NCBI GenBank assembly: GCA_016703965.1
Contig: JADJBB010000025.1
Span: 1-64,000, forward strand
Source: Acidobacteriota bacterium
GTDB lineage: Bacteria > Acidobacteriota > Blastocatellia > Pyrinomonadales > Pyrinomonadaceae
Direction: 5' to 3'
DNA length: 64,000 nucleotides
How positions within the stretch are numbered: position 1 is the first letter of the stretch; each line of letters begins with the position of its first letter. The position numbers and the translations under genes were made by a program. A model generated the notes under the pieces. That model did no database searches. It had not been told where the DNA came from and saw only the letters and a program-made list of their open reading frames with translations. This document shows, piece by piece, positions 10,464-19,891 of the stretch.

Positions 10464-10491
10464 TCGAGGCCTTATTGGGTTAAGGCCTCGA
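10464..10491 (+). terminator. Perfect hairpin after the ChaN gene
   Basis: An 11-base perfect inverted repeat, TCGAGGCCTTA/TAAGGCCTCGA, has a six-base loop and starts 16 bases after the stop codon. No T-run follows, so it may end or stabilise the transcript rather than act as a classical intrinsic terminator. Confidence 0.5.
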
Positions 10492-10807
10492 GAATTCCTC
10501 GCTTTCACTTACAGAAAATTAGTTTCCCTATACGATCAATCGGTAAGGAATCATATCACTGTGTAAAAGTTCGCAGTCTCAGCTTTCTTCCTCCAATAGA
10601 ATCAACAATTTAGCCGCGGCACAATGGTTGCAGACTACCTTTTCGTACTATCGGGCAGTAGCTATGGCATTGTTCCCATGAATCTCTCATTAGCCAAACT
10701 CATACACTATATCGGTCAAACTGAGATCATCATCACCATAGTAGACTGTCAGCTGCATAGTAAAATTGGCCTTCGCAAGAATGCGAATAGGAGTTTTAAT
10801 ATTTTTT
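10492..10807 (+). other. Gap without a convincing gene, upstream of the TonB receptor
   Basis: A 63-codon open frame (10624-10815) runs through this stretch but lacks any recognisable protein character and overlaps the receptor start. No riboswitch core was recognised. An AGGAG lies at about 10789, 14 bases before the chosen receptor ATG. Confidence 0.4.
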
Positions 10808-13147
10808 ATGTATAGGCATTCATTACTCTACATTGTTCTCTCAATATTGGTGGCCGCGGGGTCAGCCCTCGGTCAGACAGCTACGGTCAAAGGCACCGTA
10901 CAGGATTCGGCAAATTTGCCGCTTGCAGGTGCGATCGTCGTATTACGAAATCGTACTACCGGTCTCGAAAGGCTCACGAATACGGACAACGAAGGCAAAT
11001 TTACCTTTAGCAGCCTTAACACGGCTGGCTACGAGATCATTGCGACCGCAACGGGCTTTGGCCGCCGAAGCCAGGTAGTTGAGGTTAACGGAACCGAGAT
11101 CGTGGTAACGCTCGAGCCAGAGCAATTTCACGAAACGGTAACGGTTGTTTCCGGATCGCGGCAAGCGGAGCTCCAGGAAAGCCTGAATACAGCTGTCGAG
11201 GTCGTGACACGGCGCGAGATCGACAGCAAAGGATATCAGACCGTTGGTGAGGTCCTGAAGGAAGTGCCAGGAGTTCAAACCCGTCTCGGCTCGGACACGG
11301 GAACTGTCAATGGGATCGCAGGCGAACAGATACAGGGCGTTGGATCGCGTCAGTCCCTGGTTCTGCTCGACGGATTCCCGATCATCGCCGCCCGCGGTAT
11401 CAAGAGCGGTACGATCAACCTGGACCGTCAATCAACCGGGAAGATCGAGCAGGTAGAGGTTGTAAAAGGTGCGGCATCAGCTCTGTACGGTTCGGACGCG
11501 ATCGGCGGGGTTATCAATTTGATCTCACGCGAGCCAACCATGCCGCTCTCGGGCAGCCTAATGGTCTCGGGCGGAAATTTTGGTGTTCTTAGCCAGGCGG
11601 CAGAAGTGGGAGTGCGGAAGGGGCGCTACGGCGGTTTCTTTAGCCTTAACCGTGATAAGCAGAACGAATTTGACATCACGCCGAATACTTTTGACACGAC
11701 TGGCGCGGGTTTCCATCGTTACGACGTCTTTGCGAAGCAGAAATGGGAATTCTCGCCAAAGTTCTTCATGACAGCGATGGGTAATCTCTTCACGGGGCGA
11801 GCCCGCGGACGGTCGATCGGTGAGCCGGATCCGACGCAGAATTATGCATCAGGTAAGCAATTTGATGATACGCATGACATCACTCAGAACTATGGTGTAA
11901 CTGCGAACTGGACGCCGACTTCAAAAACCGTTATCCAGGCACGCGGATATTTTTCGCGATATGACGAGTACGCCAAGACATCATTCGCCAATGGACAGTC
12001 GTTCCCGGACGACAATCTGTTCCAGCGATTTGGCCGCTTTGATGCTTCGATACTGCAGATCATTGGCGAACGACAGATCGTTCAATTTGGTGGCGAATGG
12101 GCGACCGATCGTTATCGCGGGCTCAATCGTCTCGCGAGCAACGCGGGCCAACAGGCAAATACGAGTACCGCATGGGCCCAGGACAAGATCAGCCTGACAA
12201 ACCGGACGACGCTGACGCTTGGCCTGCGATACGATTCACATTCGATCTTTGGTTCGGCTGTATCACCGAAGATCGGCCTCAATTTCCGTGCGTCGGATCG
12301 CATCAATCTGCGAGTCTCGTGGGGCCGCGGATTCCGTGCTCCCGATCTTGGCCAGCTATATTACAAGTTCTACAATCCGACGAATTTCTATCAGGTTTTC
12401 GGCAACCCAAATCTCAGCCCTGAGCACTCGGGATCCTGGCAGGTCGGTGGCGAGTATTCGAGCACGAAGAAGTCGTATCGCTTCGGCATCAATCTTTTCC
12501 GCAATGATGTTGTAAATATGATCGATCCGCAGACGATCGGTTTTGTTCTGCCATTTGCGTCGCCCGGAGCTTTAACTATCGCTCAGGCTCGAGCCTATCT
12601 GAACGGTATTGGGCTCGACCCTGCACAATATCCGATCATGCCTTTCAGGCTACTGATCGTATACAACAATATTTCGAAGATCTACACCCAGGGAATCGAA
12701 GCGAGTACAGACATCAAGCTGCCGCGAAACTTCTCAGTGAGTTCGAATTACACGTATCTCGACGCACGAAACAAAACGACTGGTGCATATCTGCCCGAGC
12801 GCTTTAAGCATCAGGGGGCTGTCCGATTGGCTTATGATAATGAGGAAGTTGGATTCAGATCGAACATCCGTATGAGTTTCTATTCGGAATGGAAAGCTTC
12901 ATCACAGTCGAACCGTGTGGTCCAGGGAGAATTAGCATCACCCGGATTTCAGCTCGTCGATGCTTTTGCAGCGAAAGACATTCGAAAGAACTTCGAGATT
13001 TACGCCGGCGTTGAGAATTTATTCGACAATAAGGATGCAAGTGCAGGGAAGTTCGATTCGACGGGCCAACCGCTGCCTATCCTGCGTCCGGATGCGGGAC
13101 GTATGTTTAGGTTTGGCGTTAGATATAGATTCAGCAAGGCTAAATAG
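10808..13147 (+). CDS. TonB-dependent outer-membrane receptor
   Basis: After a signal peptide (about residues 1-22, ending GSALGQ), a carboxypeptidase-regulatory-like domain (about 23-105; GTVQDSANLPLAGAIVVL) precedes the TonB plug (about 120-235; SLVLLDGFPI, VEVVKGAASALYGSDAIGGVINL). A long beta barrel then ends in RFGVRYRFSKAK. This N-terminally extended layout is common in Acidobacteriota and Bacteroidota. The plug resembles the BtuB/siderophore-receptor type, but the ligand cannot be read from sequence. The upstream ChaN-like gene makes iron or haem a reasonable guess. The ATG at 10808 gives the cleanest signal peptide; an upstream in-frame ATG at 10781 is possible. Confidence 0.92.
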   Translation: MYRHSLLYIVLSILVAAGSALGQTATVKGTVQDSANLPLAGAIVVLRNRTTGLERLTNTDNEGKFTFSSLNTAGYEIIATATGFGRRSQVVEVNGTEIVVTLEPEQFHETVTVVSGSRQAELQESLNTAVEVVTRREIDSKGYQTVGEVLKEVPGVQTRLGSDTGTVNGIAGEQIQGVGSRQSLVLLDGFPIIAARGIKSGTINLDRQSTGKIEQVEVVKGAASALYGSDAIGGVINLISREPTMPLSGSLMVSGGNFGVLSQAAEVGVRKGRYGGFFSLNRDKQNEFDITPNTFDTTGAGFHRYDVFAKQKWEFSPKFFMTAMGNLFTGRARGRSIGEPDPTQNYASGKQFDDTHDITQNYGVTANWTPTSKTVIQARGYFSRYDEYAKTSFANGQSFPDDNLFQRFGRFDASILQIIGERQIVQFGGEWATDRYRGLNRLASNAGQQANTSTAWAQDKISLTNRTTLTLGLRYDSHSIFGSAVSPKIGLNFRASDRINLRVSWGRGFRAPDLGQLYYKFYNPTNFYQVFGNPNLSPEHSGSWQVGGEYSSTKKSYRFGINLFRNDVVNMIDPQTIGFVLPFASPGALTIAQARAYLNGIGLDPAQYPIMPFRLLIVYNNISKIYTQGIEASTDIKLPRNFSVSSNYTYLDARNKTTGAYLPERFKHQGAVRLAYDNEEVGFRSNIRMSFYSEWKASSQSNRVVQGELASPGFQLVDAFAAKDIRKNFEIYAGVENLFDNKDASAGKFDSTGQPLPILRPDAGRMFRFGVRYRFSKAK

Positions 13148-13166
13148 TCATTGTTTATGGTGAAGT

Positions 13167-13200
13167 AAGACGCTCTGAGATCTCTCAGGGCGTCTTTTTT
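13167..13200. terminator. Terminator between the converging TonB receptor and yraN genes
   Basis: The stem AAGACGC-CTGAG/CTCAG-GCGTCTT, with one mismatch, is followed by TTTTTT on the plus strand. It just touches the end of the minus-strand yraN gene, so it may serve both. Confidence 0.85.
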
Positions 13201-13687
13201 ATTGAAAGTCATTCCAGATCGGCAATTCCCATCTTCGCTTTCTAAATTTGCTCGGGTTCCAGAATCCCTTTGTTAATTCGATCTCCGGCTCAGCGTGGTT
13301 GCGGACCAGCACCGTTACAACATCGAAGCGATACTGGATATCGCGAACGCCGAATAGTCTCCGGTAGATCTTGGACGTTCTGGTTATTTGTCGTTGTTTG
13401 CGGGTATCTACCGCCGAGATCACGGGAGCGAAATCGTCAGATCGCCGCGCCTTTACCTCGACGAAGCAGAGCGTTTCGATATCGAGTGCGATGATATCGA
13501 TCTCGCCCGTGACTTGAACTCCCTTCGAATTGCGGCCGACGGGCACTTTGAAATTCGTTAGGACGATGCGATATCCGGCACGGATCAGGTGTACTACGGC
13601 AAGAGTTTCGCCGTATATGCCAAGCTCGCTTGTGCGTTGTGATGCCGCTCGTTTATCCTTTTGAAGTATCGATAATATTTCGGACAT
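13199..13687 (-). CDS. yraN: YraN/UPF0102 family endonuclease-like protein
   Basis: The protein has 162 residues. It contains the UPF0102 core: GETLAVVHLIRAGY (about residues 25-38), GEIDIIALD (about 61-69) and CFVEVKARR (about 74-82). The GEID...EVKAR arrangement is a restriction-endonuclease-fold active site. The family is a predicted nuclease linked to Holliday-junction or DNA processing; its cellular role is poorly defined. The N-terminal 20 residues and the tail after about residue 140 extend beyond the minimal domain. It is transcribed divergently from the next gene with only 13 bases between start codons. Confidence 0.88.
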   Translation of the reverse strand: MSEILSILQKDKRAASQRTSELGIYGETLAVVHLIRAGYRIVLTNFKVPVGRNSKGVQVTGEIDIIALDIETLCFVEVKARRSDDFAPVISAVDTRKQRQITRTSKIYRRLFGVRDIQYRFDVVTVLVRNHAEPEIELTKGFWNPSKFRKRRWELPIWNDFQ

Positions 13688-13700
13688 TCTATTTGTGCAA

Positions 13701-15017
13701 ATGAAACCAAATTATATCAGAAAGATCGGAGCCGTTGGCCTGCTTTGCGTCGGCTCTTTCCTAGCTGTTACTGCACAAACGCCAACTGCACAGCCTGTGC
13801 GAACGCCGACTCCAGTGCCAACACCGTTCGTCGCTCCGCCGCTGCCGGCGGTCGTGAATTTTGAAAAGCCAACGGTACTTTCGTATGACCCGGCGAAGTT
13901 AGCGTCTCCATTTGCGACCGAGAGTGCGAGGCGCAGCTCGCGGGTGATCCCGCAGCCGGCGAATGCAACGCTCAACGTGCCCAAGGGCTTCAAAGTGAAC
14001 GTTTTTGCTGAAGGGGATTTCAGGGTTCCGCGTTGGATGGCTCTGGCACCGAATGGAGATGTATTTCTAGCGGATTCGCGGGCGAATTCGGTGATCGTGC
14101 TCCGGGATACCAATAAAGACGGAAAAGCGGATCAGCGTTTTGTGTTCTCGGACAAACTGGCACAGCCGTTCGGAATGGCGTTTCACGATGGATGGTTTTA
14201 TGTTGCGAACACGGATTCGATCGTTCGTTTCAAATACAAAACCGGGCAAACAGCTGCCGATGGTGACCCAGAAAAGCTCGTTGAGCTGACCCCGGGCGGC
14301 TATAACCAACACTGGACGAGGAATATCTTGTTCTCAAAGGACGGCAAGCAGATGTTCGTCTCGATCGGATCGGCGACTAACGTCGATGTGGAGGCCGACC
14401 CGAAACGTGCCGCGATATCGGTCTATGATCCTGACGGGAAAAACCATCGCATCTACGCGAGCGGCCTCAGAAATCCGATCGGCCTGGCGTGGAATCCAAA
14501 AACCGGCGAACTCTGGACCGCCGTCAACGAACGCGACGGTCTTGGTGACGATCTGGTGCCTGACTACGCGACCAGCGTCAAAGAGGGCGGCTTTTACGGC
14601 TGGCCCTACTCGTATATCGGCCAGAACGAAGACCCGCGACGTAAAGGCGAAAATCCTGATCTTGTGAAAAAAGCGATCGTTCCTGATGTCTTGTTTACCT
14701 CCCATGTCGCCGCGTTGGGAATACAGTTCTACTCAGGCAAGATGTTCCCGAAGGAATATCAGGGTGATGCATTCGTAGCGTTTCACGGCTCATGGAATAG
14801 AGCAAAGTTGAGCGGTTACAAGATCGTACGGATCCGATTTAAGGACGGCAAACTTATCGGCAATCAGTTCGAAGATTTCGTTACCGGCTGGCTGCCTGAT
14901 GAAAATTCGAATGAGGTCTGGGGAAGACCGGTCGGGTTGCTCGTTGCCGCGGACGGCTCACTCCTGATCACCGATGACGGTGCCCGCAAGATCTGGCGAG
15001 TTAGTTACGGAAAATAG
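13701..15017 (+). CDS. Sorbosone-dehydrogenase-like secreted beta-propeller (PQQ/GDH family)
   Basis: A signal peptide (about residues 1-25) and a Pro/Thr-rich spacer (TPTPVPTP) precede a six-bladed propeller of the L-sorbosone/glucose dehydrogenase family. Blade motifs are visible: VPRWMALAPNGDVFLADS, GMAFHDGWFYVANT, ASGLRNPIGLAWNP, GFYGWPYSYIG, FVAFHGSWNR and GRPVGLLVAADGSLLITDD. Such proteins oxidise aldoses or related alcohols with PQQ when the cofactor is available. Substrate and cofactor use are not provable here. ATG 13701 was preferred to GTG 13695. The stop abuts the end of the convergent dipeptidase gene. Confidence 0.85.
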   Translation: MKPNYIRKIGAVGLLCVGSFLAVTAQTPTAQPVRTPTPVPTPFVAPPLPAVVNFEKPTVLSYDPAKLASPFATESARRSSRVIPQPANATLNVPKGFKVNVFAEGDFRVPRWMALAPNGDVFLADSRANSVIVLRDTNKDGKADQRFVFSDKLAQPFGMAFHDGWFYVANTDSIVRFKYKTGQTAADGDPEKLVELTPGGYNQHWTRNILFSKDGKQMFVSIGSATNVDVEADPKRAAISVYDPDGKNHRIYASGLRNPIGLAWNPKTGELWTAVNERDGLGDDLVPDYATSVKEGGFYGWPYSYIGQNEDPRRKGENPDLVKKAIVPDVLFTSHVAALGIQFYSGKMFPKEYQGDAFVAFHGSWNRAKLSGYKIVRIRFKDGKLIGNQFEDFVTGWLPDENSNEVWGRPVGLLVAADGSLLITDDGARKIWRVSYGK

Positions 15018-16286
15018 CTATTTCTTATCAACAAACTTTACCATCGACGGCTGCATTGTTTTTTTCAATGCGGCCGCTTTTGCTTCAACTTCCTCGAAGA
15101 CACGTAGGAAATTCTCGCCCGTAATTTTTCGCAGATCTTTTTCCGTCCAACCTCTTTTGGCTAGTTCAATAAGGAGATTCGGATATGTCGAAACATCTTC
15201 TAATCCCTTGATCGTAAACGGAATGCCGTCGTAATCTCCGGCAATGCCAAGATACTCGACTCCAATTAGATTCTTAACATAATCAAATTGATCGGCCATC
15301 GCGGAAATCGTTACAATCGGCTGTGGATTCGTCGTTTCCCAAGCATCCATTTCGGCAGTCGCTTTGCTCATATCGCCACTGTATTTTTTGCTTAGTAGCT
15401 CAAAATAGGCTTCGGAATCGTCCATCCATTTTGACATGTCGTGGCTAACAAAATACGGGACAAAGGTAAGCATCACGATTCCGCGATTCGTTTTTAATTT
15501 ACGGAGAACCTGATCAGGAACATTTCGATTAACATCGCAAAGAGCCCGTGCGTTTGAATGACTGAAAATAATAGGTGCTTGTGAAGAATCAAGGATTCCG
15601 TTCATCGCGTCCGCTGAGACGTGTGAGGCATCGATCATGATCCCGAGCCGGTTCATTTCCTTGATCATTTCTTTGCCGAATGAGGAAACCCCGTTGTGTT
15701 TTGGTGTGTCCTCGCTGCCGTCAGCAAGATCGTTAGTGCGGTAGGCAAAGGTGACGCTCCGAAGCCCAAGATCATAGTAGCTTCGCAACAAAGCCATATT
15801 GTTTTTGAGTCTGACCGCGCTTTCAAGCGTCGGGAGAATAGCGATCTTTCCGTTTCTTGAAGCCGCCCGCATTTCACGTGAAGTTCCGACGACCCGCAAG
15901 TCATTCGGGTAAGCAGCCTCCATTCGATGTAAAAGGTCGTAGGCTGAGAGCTGGCTTTCGGAAGTTTGCTCGCTACCAAAAATATTGAGAAGCTGACCGC
16001 CAACGCCACCTTTTCGCCAACGTGGAATATCCGTGTGCCCTTTGGCAGCGACGTCGATCCGATAAGCCATCAGATCTCTAGGACACTCCTTACAATCAAA
16101 ATAGTGAATGAACAGGTCATTGTGTCCGTCGATAACGGGCGACACCCTCAGAACAGACGACACTATCTTTGCCGCCGCTTCATCAGAAACGACGTAATTT
16201 ACCCGAGCCCCCCCTTGGGCGATCGCCGTATGAGATCCGGCAATAAAGAGCAGAACTATCAGGTAAATCTTAGTTTGACGTTTCAT
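15018..16286 (-). CDS. Membrane dipeptidase, peptidase family M19 (copy 1)
   Basis: This 422-residue exported zinc dipeptidase has a signal peptide at residues 1-24. The first metal-ligand pair is in VIDGHNDLF (His55, Asp57). The bridging Glu sits in LPTLESAV, where the family usually has EG. Later histidines are in DASHVS and FSHSNARALC. M19 enzymes cleave dipeptides, including D-residue dipeptides from peptidoglycan turnover. The gene is 35 bases downstream of a close paralogue on the same strand. Both share a nearly identical C-terminal stretch (RGWTEKDLRKIT...NFLRVFEEVEAKAAAL), so they are a tandem duplication. Confidence 0.92.
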   Translation of the reverse strand: MKRQTKIYLIVLLFIAGSHTAIAQGGARVNYVVSDEAAAKIVSSVLRVSPVIDGHNDLFIHYFDCKECPRDLMAYRIDVAAKGHTDIPRWRKGGVGGQLLNIFGSEQTSESQLSAYDLLHRMEAAYPNDLRVVGTSREMRAASRNGKIAILPTLESAVRLKNNMALLRSYYDLGLRSVTFAYRTNDLADGSEDTPKHNGVSSFGKEMIKEMNRLGIMIDASHVSADAMNGILDSSQAPIIFSHSNARALCDVNRNVPDQVLRKLKTNRGIVMLTFVPYFVSHDMSKWMDDSEAYFELLSKKYSGDMSKATAEMDAWETTNPQPIVTISAMADQFDYVKNLIGVEYLGIAGDYDGIPFTIKGLEDVSTYPNLLIELAKRGWTEKDLRKITGENFLRVFEEVEAKAAALKKTMQPSMVKFVDKK

Positions 16287-16321
16287 AACTTCATTAGGAA
16301 CCTTCGGTGTCCGTAAGATAA

Positions 16322-17584
16322 CTATTTTTTCTCGACAACCTTAACCGACGACGGCTGAATTGTTTTCTGCAATGCGGCCGCTTTTGCTTCTACTTCCTCA
16401 AAGACACGTAAAAAATTTTCGCTCGTGATCTTTCGCAGATCCTTTTCTGTCCAGCCGCGTTTGGCGAGTTCGGTCAACAATTTTGGATAACCGGATACGT
16501 CGTCTAATCCTTTTATTGTGTAAAGGATGCCGTCGAAATCGCCTCCGATGCCGATATGGTCGACGCCAACGAGGCGTTTTACGTGGTCAAAATGATCGGC
16601 GATGTCCGAAACTGTGACAACCGGCCGTGGATTCTCTTTTTCCCATATATCCATGTCGGCCTTGACCTTTACCTTGTCAAACGCATGTTTCCTTTGTAGT
16701 GCAAAGTAGTACTCATCGCCAGCGTTGTACCATTTTGCAAATGCGTTGGTCGTGAATTCCGGCACGAAAGTAAGCATGATCATCCCGCGATTTGCGACTA
16801 GTTTCTTAATGACATCGTCGGGGACGTTGCGGTTGTGGTCGCATAGTGCACGGGCATTCGAATGGCTGAAAATGATGGGAGCCTTGGTCGTCTCAAGAAC
16901 ATCGCTCATCGCTTTAGCCGAAACGTGGGAAATATCCACGATGATGCCCAGACGGTTCATTTCGCCGATCATTTCCTTGCCAAATGCGGAGACGCCGTTG
17001 TGTTTTGGTTTGTCGTCGCTTCCGTCGGCGAGGTCATTTGTCTTGTAGGCAAAGGTCACGCTTCGCAGGCCGAGCTGGTAAAAGCTCCTGAGCAGCGACA
17101 TATTGTTCTCAAGGCCTATCGAGCCCTCCATTATTGGAAGTATCGCAATACGCCCTGATCGCATCGCCGCCCGCATTTCTGATGATGTCCCAACTACCTT
17201 TATGTCGTTCGGATAAGCCGCCTGCATCCGGTATACGATGTCATATGCATCAAGAAAAAGACCCAGTGATCTATCTTTCTCGATATTTAGTAACTGTCCG
17301 CCAACGCCGCCTTTGCGCCAACGCGGAATGTCCGTATGTCCGGTATTTGTGCTATCGATCCGATAGGTATGGAAATCCTGGGGACACTCTTTACAAGCAA
17401 AAAAATGGATGAAAAGGTCGTTATGGCCGTCGATCACGGGTGAAGTCTTGAGAACCCGAGTGACAAGTTTTTCAGCGGCTTGGTCGGATAGGACATATTT
17501 CTTTGCCTCTTTTTGAGCATAGAAACTTGCGGCAGGAATAAGAATGCATAACGCCAATTTGAAACAATGTCGGAAGCATTTCAT
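16322..17584 (-). CDS. Membrane dipeptidase, peptidase family M19 (copy 2)
   Basis: This 420-residue paralogue of the following gene has a signal peptide at about residues 1-23. The metal motifs are intact: VIDGHNDLF, LPIMEGSIG (classical EG), DISHVS and FSHSNARALC. It is probably exported to the periplasm, where it would hydrolyse dipeptides. The two copies are in tandem, 35 bases apart, and are likely co-transcribed with this copy first. The difference around the bridging Glu (EG here, ES in the other copy) is the clearest divergence near the active site. Confidence 0.92.
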   Translation of the reverse strand: MKCFRHCFKLALCILIPAASFYAQKEAKKYVLSDQAAEKLVTRVLKTSPVIDGHNDLFIHFFACKECPQDFHTYRIDSTNTGHTDIPRWRKGGVGGQLLNIEKDRSLGLFLDAYDIVYRMQAAYPNDIKVVGTSSEMRAAMRSGRIAILPIMEGSIGLENNMSLLRSFYQLGLRSVTFAYKTNDLADGSDDKPKHNGVSAFGKEMIGEMNRLGIIVDISHVSAKAMSDVLETTKAPIIFSHSNARALCDHNRNVPDDVIKKLVANRGMIMLTFVPEFTTNAFAKWYNAGDEYYFALQRKHAFDKVKVKADMDIWEKENPRPVVTVSDIADHFDHVKRLVGVDHIGIGGDFDGILYTIKGLDDVSGYPKLLTELAKRGWTEKDLRKITSENFLRVFEEVEAKAAALQKTIQPSSVKVVEKK

Positions 17585-17623
17585 TGTACTTACCTCGGGT
17601 TCTTTCGGGTTTGAAATAGGTCT

Positions 17624-19300
17624 CTAAAATGCAGGTTCCTCGTAAATACCGTAAACATCACGCAACGCTACGCAGATCTCTTCGACGGTTGCGTATGCTG
17701 CGACAGCTTCGATGATCGCTGGCATTGAGTTTTCACCCGTTTTGGCTGACTGTTTGACCTTTTCGAGCGAATTGGCAACAGCACCGGCGTCGCGAATGGA
17801 CTTGACGTGTTCCATGCGGAGAAGTTGGTGGTCGCGGACGCCTTCGTCGATCTGGAGGATCTCGTATTTTGAGACGCCTTCGTCCATGGCGTATTTGTTG
17901 ACGCCGACGATGACCTGTTCGTTGCGCTCGACGGCTTTTTGGTATTGGTAGGCAGACTCCTGGATCTCACGCTGTGGGAATCCCGCCTCGACTGCCTCGA
18001 CCATGCCTCCAAAATTGTTGATCTTTTCGAAATAATCGAAACAGCCATCTATCATTTTTTGAGTGAGCGATTCGACATAATAGCTGCCGCCGAGCGGGTC
18101 GACGGTGTTTGCAACGCCGGTTTCTTCGGCGATGATCTGCTGTGTTCGCAGAGCTATCAAAGCAGCGGCATCCGTGGGTAATGCAAGGGCTTCGTCGTAC
18201 GAATCGGTATGAAGCGACTGCGTACCGCCGAGAACACCAGCTAAGGCCTGTATCGCCACGCGGGCGATGTTATTTAGCGGCTGTTGAACCGTTAGCGAAA
18301 CTCCCGCCGTCTGCGTATGAAAACGCATCTGCATAGTCCGCGGATTCTTCGCTCCGAAGCGTTCTTTCATAGTCCGTGCCCACACGACGCGGGCCGCACG
18401 GTATTTAGCTATCTCTTCGAAGAAATCGTTGTGAGCATTAAAGAAAAATGAGATACGCGGTACAAATTCATCCACATCCATCCCACGATCGACGCCATAC
18501 TGAACGTACTCGACTCCGTCACGCAGCGTGAACGCGAGTTCCTGCAACGCTGTCGCTCCGGCCTCGCGAATATGGTATCCCGAGACGGAGATCGGGTTGT
18601 ACTTAGGGACGTGTTTGGTCGTGTATTCGAATGTATCGATGACGAGCTTCATCGCCGGTTTGATCGGGTAGATCCATTCTTTTTGGGCGATGTACTCCTT
18701 GAGAATGTCGTTTTGCAGCGTGCCTGAAATCTTAGTAAAATCAGCTTTTTGTTTCTCGGCGACGACCAAATACATCGCGAGAAAGATCGGTGCGGGCGCA
18801 TTGATCGTCTGCGAAACCGTCACGTGATCGAGCGGTATGCCGTCAAACAAAACTTCAAAATCCGCTAGCGACGATACCGCGACCCCGCATTTCCCGACCT
18901 CGCCTTCGCTTAGCGGGGAATCGCAATCAAGGCCCATCAATGCCGGAAGATCATATGCGACAGACAATCCCGTTTGGCCCTGGGCCATCAAGTACTTGAA
19001 TCGGCGATTGGTCTCCTCAGGCGACGAAAACCCTGCAAATTGCCGCATCGTCCACAATTTGCCTCGATAGCCAGTCGGGTGAATGCCGCGCTTGTATGGG
19101 TACTCGCCCGGAAATCCGATCTCGCTCAGGCCTTCCGCATCGGCGGCAGAATAGAGACGTTCAACGGGTTCGAGACTAATGCCTTCGAAGGATGCTTTGC
19201 GTTCGGGTGACCGTTCGAGGATCTTGCCGACCGTTTCGGTCTCCCAACGCTGCTTTTCTGCCTCTGCCGATGTTAGTGCTTCTTTGATTTCAGGGGTCAT
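17624..19300 (-). CDS. Acyl-CoA mutase large subunit, isobutyryl-CoA-mutase-like (methylmalonyl-CoA mutase family)
   Basis: This is the TIM-barrel, acyl-CoA-binding subunit of an adenosylcobalamin-dependent carbon-skeleton mutase. At 558 residues it lacks the C-terminal B12-binding domain, so a separate small subunit is needed and is not in this window. Family motifs include GYRGKLWTMRQFAGF, SGYHIREAGAT, FHTQTAGVSLT and LGGTQSLHTDS. At the two substrate-determining sites, Phe88 (RQFAG) and Gln206 (KEYIAQKEW) replace the Tyr and Arg typical of methylmalonyl-CoA mutase. Phe and Gln are what isobutyryl-CoA mutases carry. The ATG at 19300 matches the family's usual N-terminus. Confidence 0.9.
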   Translation of the reverse strand: MTPEIKEALTSAEAEKQRWETETVGKILERSPERKASFEGISLEPVERLYSAADAEGLSEIGFPGEYPYKRGIHPTGYRGKLWTMRQFAGFSSPEETNRRFKYLMAQGQTGLSVAYDLPALMGLDCDSPLSEGEVGKCGVAVSSLADFEVLFDGIPLDHVTVSQTINAPAPIFLAMYLVVAEKQKADFTKISGTLQNDILKEYIAQKEWIYPIKPAMKLVIDTFEYTTKHVPKYNPISVSGYHIREAGATALQELAFTLRDGVEYVQYGVDRGMDVDEFVPRISFFFNAHNDFFEEIAKYRAARVVWARTMKERFGAKNPRTMQMRFHTQTAGVSLTVQQPLNNIARVAIQALAGVLGGTQSLHTDSYDEALALPTDAAALIALRTQQIIAEETGVANTVDPLGGSYYVESLTQKMIDGCFDYFEKINNFGGMVEAVEAGFPQREIQESAYQYQKAVERNEQVIVGVNKYAMDEGVSKYEILQIDEGVRDHQLLRMEHVKSIRDAGAVANSLEKVKQSAKTGENSMPAIIEAVAAYATVEEICVALRDVYGIYEEPAF

Positions 19301-19396
19301 GATTATGCTCGTATAGATTTGTATTTTAACACAAGGCGGGATCGGAGCGGTTTCGCCAAATTGCCAAAACAGACACCTTACGCATACAATTACCAA

Positions 19397-19888
19397 ATGG
19401 TTATCGTCAGGTCAGGTATTTTCGCCATCGCGGTCGTCGTCGCGAGCATGTTCTCAGCATGCGGCGGCAACAGTGGAAATGGCAATACAAACGCGCAAAA
19501 AACCGCTACCCGTCCTGCCGAAAATCCGAATACGGTCCGCACTAATGTTGAAGAACTAGGCGTCCTTGTCAAGGTTCCTTATGAAACCGAAGACATCGTT
19601 TGGAAGGAGATTACGGCCAAGAAAAAGATAATTGCGATCATGCGGTTTTCGGCTGCCGACGCCAATAAGATCGTCGCCGAGGCCGGTGGAACTCCTGAAA
19701 ACACCGGTATTGCGGTTGAATCGTGGTTTCCCGAGGAATTGATCGCCCAGACTGAGATGAGCGGTGACAACGCCTTAAAAGGCGTTTCCTATCCCGCTAC
19801 GGCTTTTTATCAGGATCCCTACACGAGCGGGAAGATCACTCGCGTCGAAGGCAGTGATTACTTCATCCTTGAGATCCAATCTAAATAG
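19397..19888 (+). CDS. Hypothetical lipoprotein
   Basis: The 163-residue product has a type II signal peptide ending FSACGG, with Cys near residue 22, then a Gly/Asn/Thr-rich tether. The rest is a small soluble domain with no recognised family (for example VKVPYETEDIVWKEI and AVESWFPEELIAQTEMSG). It is probably anchored in a membrane. The gene diverges from the mutase and converges on the response regulator. Confidence 0.6.
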   Translation: MVIVRSGIFAIAVVVASMFSACGGNSGNGNTNAQKTATRPAENPNTVRTNVEELGVLVKVPYETEDIVWKEITAKKKIIAIMRFSAADANKIVAEAGGTPENTGIAVESWFPEELIAQTEMSGDNALKGVSYPATAFYQDPYTSGKITRVEGSDYFILEIQSK

Positions 19889-19891
19889 AGA

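Noticed and set aside
10624..10815. A 63-codon frame before the TonB receptor
   Set aside because: There is no protein-like pattern or ribosome site, and it overlaps the receptor start.
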